Below, piece after piece: positions 35,468 through 44,974 of a stretch of 64,000 bases of DNA. Each line of letters opens with the position of its first letter. Within the stretch, counting starts at the first letter, position 1. Position numbers and translations under genes: made by a program. Source of the DNA: Variovorax sp. OK212 (GTDB lineage: Bacteria; Pseudomonadota; Gammaproteobacteria; Burkholderiales; Burkholderiaceae_C); contig NZ_FOLP01000016.1 of the NCBI RefSeq assembly GCF_900112425.1, forward strand, positions 1 through 64,000, written 5' to 3'. The notes below the pieces were generated by a model, which did no database searches, was not told the origin of the DNA, and saw nothing but the letters and a program-made list of their open reading frames with translations.

Positions 35468-38400
35468 ATGTCCATTCACGCCGCTCTCCACCACGTCACC
35501 CATTACAAGTACGACCGCCTGGTGCAGCTGGGCCCACAGGTCGTGCGCTTGCGGCCCGCGCCGCATTGCCGCAGCAACGTCATCTCGTACTCGCTGCGGG
35601 TCGAGCCGGCCGAGCACTTCGTCAACTGGATGCAGGACCCGTTCGCCAACTACCAGGCGCGGCTGGTGTTCCCCGAGAAGACGCGCGAGTTCAAGGTCAC
35701 GGTCGACCTGGTGGTCGAGATGGCGGTCTACAACCCCTTCGACTTCTTCCTCGAGCCGCAGGCCGAGAACTTTCCGTTCAAGTACACCGCCTCGCAGGCC
35801 GAAGAGCTCGCGCCCTACCTCGTGGCCGACCCGGTCACGCCGCTGGTGGAGGCCTACCTCGACAAGGTCGACCGCAAGGAGCAGCGCACCATCGACTTCC
35901 TGGTCGGCCTCAACCAGCAGGTCCAGAAGGACGTCAACTACCTGATCCGCATGGAGCCCGGCGTGCAGACGCCGGAAGAAACGCTCACCAACGGCAGCGG
36001 CTCCTGCCGCGACTCGGGCTGGCTGCTGGTGCAGCTGCTGCGCCACATGGGGCTGGCCGCGCGCTTCGTCTCGGGCTACCTGATCCAGCTCACGCCCGAC
36101 GTGAAATCGCTCGACGGCCCCAGCGGCACCACGGTCGACTTCACCGACCTGCACGCCTGGTGCGAGGTGTTCCTGCCGGGCGCCGGCTGGATCGGCCTGG
36201 ATGCCACCTCGGGCCTGATGGCCGGCGAAGGCCACATTCCGCTCGCCTGCACGCCCACGCCCTCGAGCGCGGCGCCCATCGAAGGCGTGATGGACGAAGC
36301 CGAGGTCGAGTTCGGCCACGAGATGAAGGTCACGCGCATCTACGAATCGCCGCGCGTCACCAAGCCCTACACCGAAGAGCAATGGGCCGAAGTGCTGGCC
36401 CTGGGCGACGCGGTCGACGCGCGCCTGAAGGCCGGCGACGTGCGCCTCACCATGGGCGGCGAACCGACCTACGTGGCCACCAGCGACCGCGACGCGGCCG
36501 AATGGAACACCGACGCGCTCGGCCCCACCAAGCGCGGCTACGCCACCGAGCTGGTCCAGAAGCTGCGCGCCGAATACGGCAACGGCGGCTTCCTGCACTT
36601 CGGCCAGGGCAAGTGGTACCCGGGCGAGCAGCTGCCGCGCTGGGCGCTGTCGATCTTCTGGCGCGCCGACGGCCAGACGCTGTGGCACGACCCCGCGCTG
36701 TTTGCCGACGAGCGTTTCCCCACGCACTACACGAGCGAGGACGCGCGCCGCTTCACCACGCTGCTGGCGCACAAGCTCGGCCTGACCGAGCGCTACATGC
36801 AGCCTGGCTACGAGGACATCTACTACTACCTCTGGCGCGAACGCCGCCTGCCGGTGAACGTCGACCCCTTCGAATCGAAGCTCGACGACGAACTCGAACG
36901 CGTGCGCCTGCGCCGCGTGTTCACGCAGAAGCTCGACGCGGTGATCGGCTACATGCTGCCCATCGAGCCCGGCAATGCGAACCGCGACGCGCCGCCGCTC
37001 GAAGGCCCGGCCTGGAAGACCGGCCCCTGGTTCCTGCGCGACGACCGCCTGTACCTGATTCCGGGCGACTCGCCCATGGGCTACCGCCTGCCGCTCGACT
37101 CCCAGCCGTGGGCCAGCAAGGGCGACTACCCCTACCTGATCGAACGCGACCCGACCGCGCCGCGCGGCGCGCTGCCGACCTCGGCGGACTACCGCGCGCG
37201 CTATGCCGTGGGTGCGGGCGCGGGCGGCGCGAACGGTGCGGGCGCCGGCGGCCTGGGCGACGTGCCCTACGCCTTCGGCACGCCGCCGGTGGTGCCTGCG
37301 TCGCTGCGCATGCAGGTGCCGGGCAGCGCCGCGAATGCGGCCGACCCGTCGGCGTCGGATGCGTCCGATGCGTCTCGTGCATCGGATGCTTCCGATGCCG
37401 CCTCCCCGGCCACGCGCCAGCCGTTGCGCGGCGAATCGGCCCACTGGGTCACGCGCACCGCGCTGTGCGTCGAAGTGCGCGACCCGCGCCGCGCCAACGG
37501 CCCGGCCGCCGAGAAGGTCGGCAGCGCCTCGGGCGTGCTCTACATCTTCATGCCGCCGCTCGCGCGCCTGGAGGACTACCTCGACCTGGTCGCCGCCATC
37601 GAAGCCACCGCGCGCGACCTGGGCGTGCGCATCGTGATGGAAGGCTACCCGCCGCCGCGCGACCCGCGCCTGAAGATGCTGGCCGTCACGCCCGACCCGG
37701 GCGTGATCGAAGTCAACATCCATCCGGCCCACAACTGGAAGGAACTGGTCGCGCACACCGAGTTCCTCTACAACGCCGCGTTCGAAACCCGCCTGTCGGC
37801 CGAGAAGTTCATGACCGACGGGCGCCACACCGGCACCGGCGGCGGCAACCACTTCGTGATGGGCGGCGCCACGCCCGCCGACAGCCCGTTCCTGCGCCGG
37901 CCCGAGCTGCTGGCCAGCCTGCTGCTGTACTGGCACAACCATCCGTCGCTGAGCTATCTGTTCTCGGGGATGTTCATCGGCCCGACGAGCCAGGCGCCAC
38001 GCGTGGACGAGGCGCGCAACGACCAGGTCTACGAACTGGAAATCGCGCTGCAGGAAATCGCGAAGAACCGCGAGATCTACGGCCAGAACATGCCCGCATG
38101 GCTGGTCGACCGCACGCTGCGCAACATCCTGATCGACGTGTCGGGCAACACGCACCGCAGCGAGTTCTGCATCGACAAGCTGTACTCGCCCGACTCCAGC
38201 ACCGGCCGCCTCGGCCTGCTGGAGCTGCGCGCCTTCGAGATGCCGCCGCATGCGCGCATGAGCATCGCGCAGCAGTTGCTGATTCGCGCGCTGGTGGCGC
38301 GCTTCTGGGACGAGCCCTACAAGGCGCCCGTGACCCGCTGGGGCACCGAGCTGCACGACCGCTTCCTGCTGCCGACCTTCGTCAAGATGGACTTCGACGA

Positions 38401-39022
38401 CGTCATCAGCGAGATGCGCCAGGCCGGCTTCGCGTTCGATGCCGACTGGTTCGCGCCGCATTTCGAGTTCCGCTTTCCGCTGGTGGGCCAGGTGCAGGCC
38501 ATGGGCGTGGAGCTGTCGCTGCGCAACGCGCTGGAGCCGTGGCATGTCATGGGCGAGGAAGGCTCGGCTGGCGGCACGGTGCGCTATGTCGACTCGTCGC
38601 TCGAACGCATCGAGGTGCGCGTGACCGGCCTGAACGAAAGCCGCCACGTCGTCACCGTCAACGGCAAGGTGCTGCCGCTGCAGCCCACCGGCGTCACGGG
38701 CGAGTTCGTGGCCGGCGTGCGCTACAAGGCCTGGAACCCGCCTTCGGCGCTGCACCCGAGCATCAAGGCGCATGCACCGCTGACCTTCGACCTGGTCGAC
38801 ACCTGGATGAAGCGTTCGCTGGGCGGCTGCCAGTACTTCGTGGCCCACCCGGGCGGGCGCAACTACGACACCTTGCCGGTGAACGCCTACGAGGCCGAAA
38901 GCCGCCGCCATTCGCGCTTTGCACGCACCGGCCACACCCCCGGCCTGATGCGCACACCGCCGGCCACCATCGAGTTGCCGGGCAGCCGCGAGTTCCCGTT
39001 CACGCTCGATCTGCGCCGATAA
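35468..39022 (+). CDS. Transglutaminase-like protein fused to DUF2126
   Basis: 1184 residues. The N-terminal 300 residues are a transglutaminase-like cysteine-protease fold with the triad visible as GSCRDSGWLL (Cys), DLHAWCEVF (His) and WIGLDATSG (Asp). The remaining 850 residues are the DUF2126 region. A low-complexity insert rich in Ala, Asp and Ser occurs near residues 615-645 (ASDASDASRASDASDAAS). The gene starts a cluster with the ATP-grasp protein downstream. Comparative work on amidoligases predicts such clusters make or modify peptide-like molecules; no product is known. It diverges from comEC across about 100 bp. Confidence 0.88.
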   Translation: MSIHAALHHVTHYKYDRLVQLGPQVVRLRPAPHCRSNVISYSLRVEPAEHFVNWMQDPFANYQARLVFPEKTREFKVTVDLVVEMAVYNPFDFFLEPQAENFPFKYTASQAEELAPYLVADPVTPLVEAYLDKVDRKEQRTIDFLVGLNQQVQKDVNYLIRMEPGVQTPEETLTNGSGSCRDSGWLLVQLLRHMGLAARFVSGYLIQLTPDVKSLDGPSGTTVDFTDLHAWCEVFLPGAGWIGLDATSGLMAGEGHIPLACTPTPSSAAPIEGVMDEAEVEFGHEMKVTRIYESPRVTKPYTEEQWAEVLALGDAVDARLKAGDVRLTMGGEPTYVATSDRDAAEWNTDALGPTKRGYATELVQKLRAEYGNGGFLHFGQGKWYPGEQLPRWALSIFWRADGQTLWHDPALFADERFPTHYTSEDARRFTTLLAHKLGLTERYMQPGYEDIYYYLWRERRLPVNVDPFESKLDDELERVRLRRVFTQKLDAVIGYMLPIEPGNANRDAPPLEGPAWKTGPWFLRDDRLYLIPGDSPMGYRLPLDSQPWASKGDYPYLIERDPTAPRGALPTSADYRARYAVGAGAGGANGAGAGGLGDVPYAFGTPPVVPASLRMQVPGSAANAADPSASDASDASRASDASDAASPATRQPLRGESAHWVTRTALCVEVRDPRRANGPAAEKVGSASGVLYIFMPPLARLEDYLDLVAAIEATARDLGVRIVMEGYPPPRDPRLKMLAVTPDPGVIEVNIHPAHNWKELVAHTEFLYNAAFETRLSAEKFMTDGRHTGTGGGNHFVMGGATPADSPFLRRPELLASLLLYWHNHPSLSYLFSGMFIGPTSQAPRVDEARNDQVYELEIALQEIAKNREIYGQNMPAWLVDRTLRNILIDVSGNTHRSEFCIDKLYSPDSSTGRLGLLELRAFEMPPHARMSIAQQLLIRALVARFWDEPYKAPVTRWGTELHDRFLLPTFVKMDFDDVISEMRQAGFAFDADWFAPHFEFRFPLVGQVQAMGVELSLRNALEPWHVMGEEGSAGGTVRYVDSSLERIEVRVTGLNESRHVVTVNGKVLPLQPTGVTGEFVAGVRYKAWNPPSALHPSIKAHAPLTFDLVDTWMKRSLGGCQYFVAHPGGRNYDTLPVNAYEAESRRHSRFARTGHTPGLMRTPPATIELPGSREFPFTLDLRR

Positions 39023-39085
39023 GGGGCCATTTAGCACACTTGCGTCGCGGACACCCCGTGACGAGGGTGTGACAATCCACCCCCT

Positions 39086-41821
39086 GTGGAACCCTTGAAC
39101 GAATCCCTGTTCGACGCCCAGGCCCTGGACTTTCCAGCGGCCCTGGCGTCGGCGCTCGCCCCGGCCGCGTTGCCCGGCCACTTCGACGAACTGCGTGGAC
39201 AGGCCACCGCGGCGGTGCCTGCGCGGCCCTTGCCGGGGGCGGCATCCGCCCCTGCCGCCCCGCTGCTGTACGACGCGGCGGCGGAACGGCCGGCCGCGGC
39301 CAGCCAGTCCCAGTCCTCGCAAGGCCAGACTCAATCCCAGCAGCAGGGCCCGTCCGGCGAACAACCGCCGCTCACGCCCGCCTGGAACGCCTTCTTCGAA
39401 CAGCTCGGCCCGGGCGGCTTCAACGACCTGCCGCGGCGCGCGGTCAGCCTGGAGCGGCAGATCCGCGACAACGGCGTCACCTACAACGTCTACGCCGACG
39501 CCAACGGCCCGCAGCGGCCCTGGTCGCTCGACCTGTTCCCCCTGATCGTCTCGCCCGAGAGCTGGAGCCAGATCGAGGCCGGCGTGCTGCAGCGCGTGCG
39601 CGTGCTCGACCGCGTGATGGCCGACGTCTACGGCCCGCAGCAGTTGCTGGCCGAAGGCCTGATTCCCCCGGCGCTGGTGCGCGGCCACCCCGGCTACCTG
39701 CGCGCCCTGCACGGCGTGAAGCCGCCCGGCGACACCTGGCTGCACATCGCCGCCTTCGACCTGGCGCGCGGCCCCGACGGCAACTGGTGGGTGGTGTCGC
39801 AGCGCACCCAGGCGCCTTCGGGCCTGGGCTACCTGCTCGAGAACCGCCTCGCGATCACGCGCCAGTTCCCGCAGGCCTTCGAGGCGTTGCACGTGCAGCG
39901 CCTGGCCGCCACCTACAGCGCCATGATGGAAGGCCTGCAGCGCATGTGCCCGGCCGGCGTGCCGCCGCACATCGCCCTGCTCACGCCCGGCCCGTACAAC
40001 GAAACCTATTTCGAGCACGCGTACCTCGCGCGCTACCTGGGCATCACGCTGGTCGAGGGCAACGACCTCACCGTGCGCGACCAGCGCCTGTACCTGAAGA
40101 CGCTGCAGGGCCTGCGCCCGGTGCACGGCCTCATCAAGCGGCTGGACGACCAGTTCCTCGACCCGCTGGAGCTGCGCCCCGACTCCACGCTCGGCGTGCC
40201 CGGCCTGCTGCAGGCCATTCGCGCCGGCAACGTGCTGGTGGCCAACATGCCGGGCTCGGCCTTCCTCGAGTCGCCCGCGCTGCTGGGCTTCCTGCCCGGA
40301 CTGGCGCGCCGCCTGATCGGCGAGAAGCTCAAGCTGCCCGCGCTGCCCACCTGGTGGTGCGGCGAGCGCGCCGCGCTCGAGACCGTGCTGCCGCAGCTTG
40401 GCGACTGCGCCATCAAGCCCACCTACCCGGGCTTCGACGGCCGTGCCAGCTTCGACGCCGTGCTCGGCAGCCAGCTCGGCCGGCGCGAACTCGACGAATG
40501 GGCCGGCCGCATCGTGCGCGAGGGCGACGTCCACACCGTGCAGGGTTCCCTGCCGCTGTCGCAGATGCCCACCTGGGCCAACGACATGGGCCCCGGCCAC
40601 ATCGCGCCGCGCGCCGTGCTGCTGCGCGTGTTCGCGGTGAGCGACGGCGCACAGTCGTGGCGCGTGCTGCCCGGCGGCCTGGCCCGGCTCGCGGGCCCCG
40701 ATGCGCAGATCGCCTCCATGCAGCGCGGCGGCAGCAGCGCCGACGTGTGGGTGCAGACCCACGGCGAAGTCGACCGCACCACGCTGCTGCAGCCGCACGC
40801 CACGCCGGCCTCGCTGGCGCGGCACCGCGCGCCCGTCACCAGCCGCGCGGCGGAAAACATGTTCTGGCTCGGCCGCTACACCGAGCGCGCCGAGAACGCG
40901 GTGCGCCTGGCGCGCCTCACGCTCAACCTGCTGGGCGGCGAAGACCAGTCGTCGCGCCCGCTGCTCGAGTGGCTGCACCGCATGGCGCTGCGCAATGCGC
41001 TGGTGCCGGCCGAGGTGCCGAGCGCGCCGCAATCGCGCCGCGTGTTCGAACGCGCGCTGATCGCCGAGCTGGGCGACGTGGAACGCGGCGGCAGCGTGGG
41101 CTACAGCCTCATGTGCATCCGCCAGGCCGCGGCCGCCGTGCGCGAGCGCCTGTCGCAGGACAACTGGAACCAGATCGTGCGCGCCGAGACCGAATTCCTG
41201 CGCCGCGCCGCCGAACAGGCCGGCGAAGGCAGCTTTGCCGCCAGCGCCTCGCTGCGCGCGCTCGAATCCGCCAGCACCGCGCTGGCCGCCATGACCGGCG
41301 CGCAGACCGACCGCATGACGCGCGACGACGCCTGGCGGCTGCTGTCCATCGGCCGCCACATCGAACGGCTGGGCTTTTTGTCGAACGCGCTCGAGGCCGG
41401 CTTCGAGAACGGTGCCGTGCACGAGGTCAGCGGCTTCGAGGCCATGGTGGCGCTGTTCGACAGCACCATCACCTTCCACGCGCGCTACCAGCAGCGCCGC
41501 GACGTCGCCACCATGGTCGACCTGCTGGTGCTCGACGCCGAGAACCCGCGCTCGCTCGCCTGGGTCACCCAGACGCTGCGCGGGCGCATCGCGCGGCTGG
41601 CCGGCAGCGCGCCGGGCAAGCTCACGGCGCTGTCGTACGAACTGCCCGATCCGGCCACCTGGACGCTCGAGCACCTCTGCGCCGCGGGGCCTGACGCCAA
41701 CTATCCGGCGCTCCTGGAGCTGCTCGCGAGCTGCGAAACAGCTGCTTACCACGTGTCCGATGCCATTGGCACACGCTACTTCACACTGACCTCGGAATCG
41801 CTGCGCTCCGTCGGCGCGTGA
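39086..41821 (+). CDS. Circularly permuted ATP-grasp protein fused to alpha-E domain
   Basis: 911 residues from a GTG (MEPLNESLFDAQ) 63 bp after the previous gene. After a Gln/Ser-rich linker (about residues 70-95) comes the circularly permuted ATP-grasp region (DUF404/DUF407) with blocks such as GPYNETYFEHAYLARYLG and PTWWCGE. From about residue 580 a helical alpha-E (DUF403) domain follows, starting AENMFWLGRYTERAENAVRL. In many genomes the two parts are separate genes; here they are fused. The predicted role is an ATP-dependent peptide or amide ligase acting with the transglutaminases on either side. Confidence 0.87.
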   Translation: MEPLNESLFDAQALDFPAALASALAPAALPGHFDELRGQATAAVPARPLPGAASAPAAPLLYDAAAERPAAASQSQSSQGQTQSQQQGPSGEQPPLTPAWNAFFEQLGPGGFNDLPRRAVSLERQIRDNGVTYNVYADANGPQRPWSLDLFPLIVSPESWSQIEAGVLQRVRVLDRVMADVYGPQQLLAEGLIPPALVRGHPGYLRALHGVKPPGDTWLHIAAFDLARGPDGNWWVVSQRTQAPSGLGYLLENRLAITRQFPQAFEALHVQRLAATYSAMMEGLQRMCPAGVPPHIALLTPGPYNETYFEHAYLARYLGITLVEGNDLTVRDQRLYLKTLQGLRPVHGLIKRLDDQFLDPLELRPDSTLGVPGLLQAIRAGNVLVANMPGSAFLESPALLGFLPGLARRLIGEKLKLPALPTWWCGERAALETVLPQLGDCAIKPTYPGFDGRASFDAVLGSQLGRRELDEWAGRIVREGDVHTVQGSLPLSQMPTWANDMGPGHIAPRAVLLRVFAVSDGAQSWRVLPGGLARLAGPDAQIASMQRGGSSADVWVQTHGEVDRTTLLQPHATPASLARHRAPVTSRAAENMFWLGRYTERAENAVRLARLTLNLLGGEDQSSRPLLEWLHRMALRNALVPAEVPSAPQSRRVFERALIAELGDVERGGSVGYSLMCIRQAAAAVRERLSQDNWNQIVRAETEFLRRAAEQAGEGSFAASASLRALESASTALAAMTGAQTDRMTRDDAWRLLSIGRHIERLGFLSNALEAGFENGAVHEVSGFEAMVALFDSTITFHARYQQRRDVATMVDLLVLDAENPRSLAWVTQTLRGRIARLAGSAPGKLTALSYELPDPATWTLEHLCAAGPDANYPALLELLASCETAAYHVSDAIGTRYFTLTSESLRSVGA

Positions 41822-41856
41822 TTCGCAGGCAACGACAGCTCCAAGGAGGCATACCC

Positions 41857-42693
41857 ATGTCAGGCATCGCCATCAACCGCCGCTTCGCCATGGCCGCCTC
41901 GGCCTTGTGCGCGGCCGCCGCCCTCACGGCCGTCACCGCGCTCACCGGATGCGGCAAGCAGGAGCCCGCCGCGCCCGGCGCCGCCAGCGCACCGCCGCCG
42001 GTTCCCGCCCGCGTGCTCGTGGTCGGCACCGACGCCGCCTACACGCCCTTCGAATCGCAGAACGACAAGGGCGAGATCGTGGGCTTCGACATCGACGTGG
42101 TCAACGCGGTCGCGAAGAAGGCCGGGCTCGAGGTCAAGTTCGTCAACACGCCGTGGGAGGGCATCTTCAACGCGCTCGACCAGGGCGACCGCGACCTGCT
42201 GGTGTCGGCCATCACCGTCACAGACGAGCGCCGCCAGACGATGGACTTCTCGCAGCCCTACTTCGACGCCAGGCAGCTGATTGCCGTGCGCAGCGACTCG
42301 CCGGTGGCCAAGTTCAACGACATCAAGACGATGAAGGTCGGCGTGCAGAACGGCACCACCGGCGACGAGGTCGTGGGCAAGCTGCTCGGCAAGTCGAGCA
42401 CCAGCATCAAGCGCTTCGAGTCGACGCCGCTCGCGCTCAAGGAACTCGAAGCCGGCGGCGTGGAAGCCGTGGTGGCCGACAACGGCGTGGTGGTGCACTA
42501 CCTGGCCAACAACACCGCGGGCGGCTTCAAGACCGTGAGCGACGCCGGCTTCCCGGTCGAAAAATACGGCATCGCGGTCAAGCGCGGCAACAGCGAGCTG
42601 CTGGCCAAGATCAACCAGGGCCTCGAAGGCATCCGCGCCGACGGCACCTACGCGAAGATCTACGCCTCGCACTTCGGCAGCGAGTCGAAGTAG
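41857..42693 (+). CDS. Amino-acid ABC transporter substrate-binding lipoprotein
   Basis: 278 residues from the ATG at 41857, preceded by AAGGAGG. A signal peptide ends in the lipobox LTGC, so it is a lipoprotein. The mature part is a family 3 binding protein: VLVVGTDAAYTPFESQNDKG, then GFDIDVVNAVAKKAGL and MDFSQPYFDARQ, as in basic or polar amino-acid binders. No permease or ATPase gene adjoins it, so it either works with a transporter elsewhere or senses substrate for the cluster it interrupts. Confidence 0.85.
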   Translation: MSGIAINRRFAMAASALCAAAALTAVTALTGCGKQEPAAPGAASAPPPVPARVLVVGTDAAYTPFESQNDKGEIVGFDIDVVNAVAKKAGLEVKFVNTPWEGIFNALDQGDRDLLVSAITVTDERRQTMDFSQPYFDARQLIAVRSDSPVAKFNDIKTMKVGVQNGTTGDEVVGKLLGKSSTSIKRFESTPLALKELEAGGVEAVVADNGVVVHYLANNTAGGFKTVSDAGFPVEKYGIAVKRGNSELLAKINQGLEGIRADGTYAKIYASHFGSESK

Positions 42694-42702
42694 CCCGAGG
42701 CC

Positions 42703-42729
42703 GGCAACGCAGGCAACGCAGGCAACGCA
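42703..42729. repeat. Three tandem copies of a 9-bp unit
   Basis: GGCAACGCA is repeated exactly three times in the short gap between the binding-protein gene and the second transglutaminase gene. It is probably a slippage-prone spacer with no further signal. Confidence 0.8.
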
Positions 42730-42743
42730 CAACCTCACACACC

Positions 42744-43745
42744 ATGCTGCTCCACGTCACCCACGAAACGCGCTACGAGTACGCGCCGCCGGTCGAGACG
42801 GCGCAGCACCTCGCCCACCTGAAGCCGCTGGCCACCGATTCGCAGCGGCTCGTGAGCCACAAGCTCGCCATCGAGCCGCCGCCGGCGCAGCGCAGCGAGC
42901 AGGCCGACCTGTACGGCAACACGCGCGCCTTCTTCGCGCTCGAGGCCACGCACGACCGGCTGGTGGTCACGGCCGAAAGCGTGGTCGAGACCTCGGTGCC
43001 CGTGCTCTCGCCCGCCGTGGCGCGCGAGCTGCCCTGGGAGAGCGTGCGCGAGCGTTTCCGCTTCCGCAAGGACGCCACCTTCGACGCCGCCTCCGAGTTC
43101 GTCTTTCCGTCGCCCTACGTGCCGCGCCACGACGACTTCGCGGCCTATGCGCGCGCCAGCTTCGCGCCGGGCCGCCCGGCCTTCGACGTGGCGATGGACC
43201 TCACCGAGCGCATGTACGCCGACTTCGCCTACGACGCCGACAGCACCGAGATCAACACCCCCGCCGTCGAGGCGCTCGCGCAGCGCAAGGGCGTGTGCCA
43301 GGACTTCGCCCACATCATGATCGCGTGCTTTCGCACCATGGGCCTGCCGGCGCGCTACGTGAGCGGCTACCTGCTCACGCAGCCGCCGCCCGGCCAGCCC
43401 CGGCTGGTGGGCGCCGACGCCTCGCACGCATGGGTGTCGGTGTACCTGCCCGGAAAGAGCGAGAGCGGCAACGAGAACGACGGCGAACGCGAGGGCGACC
43501 GCCTCACCGGCGCGGGTGGCTGGGCCGACTTCGACCCCACCAACGGCCGCCAGCCCGGCGAAGACTACGTCACCCTGGCCATCGGGCGCGACTACTCCGA
43601 CGTGTCGCCGATGCGCGGTGTACTCCATGGCGGCGCAAGGCACACGCTGCGCGTCGGCGTGACCGTGCAGCCAGTGGGGGAAGTGGTCGAGGGCCTTGCG
43701 CAAACCCGGACACAATCGCCTTCCCAAGACAAGGAGTCTCCATGA
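42744..43745 (+). CDS. Transglutaminase-like protein
   Basis: 333 residues beginning MLLHVTHETRYEYAPPVETA, the usual start of bacterial transglutaminase-like proteins with an N-terminal beta domain. Catalytic residues are visible as GVCQDFAHIM (Cys), DASHAWVSVY (His) and WADFDPTNG (Asp). A charged insert (SESGNENDGEREGD) sits between the His and Asp blocks. It is the second transglutaminase of the cluster and overlaps the RidA gene by four bases (ATGA), so they are co-translated. Confidence 0.87.
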   Translation: MLLHVTHETRYEYAPPVETAQHLAHLKPLATDSQRLVSHKLAIEPPPAQRSEQADLYGNTRAFFALEATHDRLVVTAESVVETSVPVLSPAVARELPWESVRERFRFRKDATFDAASEFVFPSPYVPRHDDFAAYARASFAPGRPAFDVAMDLTERMYADFAYDADSTEINTPAVEALAQRKGVCQDFAHIMIACFRTMGLPARYVSGYLLTQPPPGQPRLVGADASHAWVSVYLPGKSESGNENDGEREGDRLTGAGGWADFDPTNGRQPGEDYVTLAIGRDYSDVSPMRGVLHGGARHTLRVGVTVQPVGEVVEGLAQTRTQSPSQDKESP

Positions 43746-44200
43746 GCGTTTACGACAAACTTTCCAGCCTCGGCATCACCCTGCCCCCCGCCTCGGCCCC
43801 CGCTGCCGCCTACGTGCCCTTCGTGCAGACCGGCAACCTCGTGTTCCTGTCGGGCCACATCGCCAAGAAGGACGGCAAGGTCTGGGCCGGCCAGCTCGGC
43901 GCCAACCTGAGCACCGAGGAAGGCAAGCAGGCCGCACGCGCCATCGCCATCGACCTGCTCGGCACGCTGCACGCGGCCGTGGGCGACCTCAACAAGGTCA
44001 AGCGCATCGTCAAGGTGATGAGCCTGGTGAATTCGGTCGGCACCTTCACCGAACAGCACCTCGTGACCAACGGCGCGAGCGAGTTCTTCGCCGAGATCTT
44101 CGGCCCCGAAAAGGGCGCGCACGCCCGCAGCGCCTTCGGCGTGGCGCAGATCCCGATGGGTGCCTGCGTGGAAATCGAGCTGATCGCCGAAGTCGGCTGA
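43742..44200 (+). CDS. RidA/YjgF-family protein
   Basis: 152 residues. RidA proteins hydrolyse reactive enamine or imine intermediates released by PLP enzymes. The conserved Arg is in HARSAFGVAQIP and the C-terminal Glu in VEIELIAEVG, both expected for an active deaminase. The subfamily is the longer one that starts MSVYDKLSSLGI rather than the 128-residue RidA of E. coli. It is translationally coupled to the transglutaminase gene upstream. Confidence 0.88.
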   Translation: MSVYDKLSSLGITLPPASAPAAAYVPFVQTGNLVFLSGHIAKKDGKVWAGQLGANLSTEEGKQAARAIAIDLLGTLHAAVGDLNKVKRIVKVMSLVNSVGTFTEQHLVTNGASEFFAEIFGPEKGAHARSAFGVAQIPMGACVEIELIAEVG

Positions 44201-44302
44201 TCTGTTCTCGTCGAGGCCCGGCGTCAGTGCCGGGCCACATCAGACATCAAGAACCGCCATCGGCCTGTCCGGCCGGCAGAGCGGGAAAGAGGAGGCGTCG
44301 TC

Positions 44303-44974
44303 ATGGGAGTGGCGCAAGCGGGCATTGCATTCCGGCCCGGCCGGCCCATCGGCAACCTGAAAGCCTTCGTGTCCCGGGTCATGGGGCAGCCCGTCGAAGA
44401 AATCCCGCACCCGGACTCCCGCCAGTTCGACGTCCGCAGAGCGACCGACATCATGGTCCAGGACTTCGACGGCGCACTCTTCATCTGCAACGACACGCTT
44501 GCGTGGCCTCACCTCGAGAACACGCACAGCGACATTGCAGCGCTTCATGGGCGCCTCGGCGCTCCCGCGTCCTTCATGCTGTTCTGCCACTACAGCTCGG
44601 GCGGCAGCTTCGGCTATGCCTTCGTCGACGGCGGCATGCGAACCCGCTCGAGGCTGCAGACCATGCTCGAGCCGCGTCTTCCGCCCTTGATCGAATACGG
44701 AATGCCCACGGCCATCGAGAAACGCTGGCTGTCCGCGCCGTCCTACCTGGAAGAAGACGACTGCCCACCCGAGGAGCGCCAACGCATCTTCTATCTCGAC
44801 AGTCCGCGCGTCGAGGTCTACGAGGATGGCCTGACGCAACAGATCCTCCTCGAAGCACTGGAGGAGCGATTCGGTGTCTGTCCCTGGACGACGAACGTCG
44901 AGCCGATCTACCGCTTCTACAAGGTACGGGAAAAGCGTCCTTGGTGGCAACGGCTGGGATTAGGAAGGCCATGA
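44303..44974 (+). CDS. Hypothetical protein, paralogue of the gene at 62106
   Basis: 223 residues, starting MGVAQAGIAFRPG after a GAGGAGG ribosome-binding site. No recognisable catalytic motif. Conserved blocks shared with the second copy in this window are MVQDFDGALFIC, RSRLQTM, PPLIEYG-PTAIE-RWLS and FGVCPW. The acidic, soluble character and the occurrence beside small orphan genes suggest an immunity or accessory protein, without proof. The 3' end overlaps the next start codon by four bases. Confidence 0.65.
   Translation: MGVAQAGIAFRPGRPIGNLKAFVSRVMGQPVEEIPHPDSRQFDVRRATDIMVQDFDGALFICNDTLAWPHLENTHSDIAALHGRLGAPASFMLFCHYSSGGSFGYAFVDGGMRTRSRLQTMLEPRLPPLIEYGMPTAIEKRWLSAPSYLEEDDCPPEERQRIFYLDSPRVEVYEDGLTQQILLEALEERFGVCPWTTNVEPIYRFYKVREKRPWWQRLGLGRP

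Noticed and set aside
35146..39072. Plus-strand open frame of about 1300 codons in a second frame
   Set aside because: Same cause: an Arg/Ala/Pro-rich shadow of the real transglutaminase-DUF2126 gene, which has clear domains in its own frame.
35384..41752. Minus-strand open frame of over 2100 codons
   Set aside because: It is the antisense shadow of the transglutaminase and ATP-grasp genes. High-GC codon bias removes stops from the opposite frame, and its translation is low-complexity Arg/Ala/Gly/His-rich.
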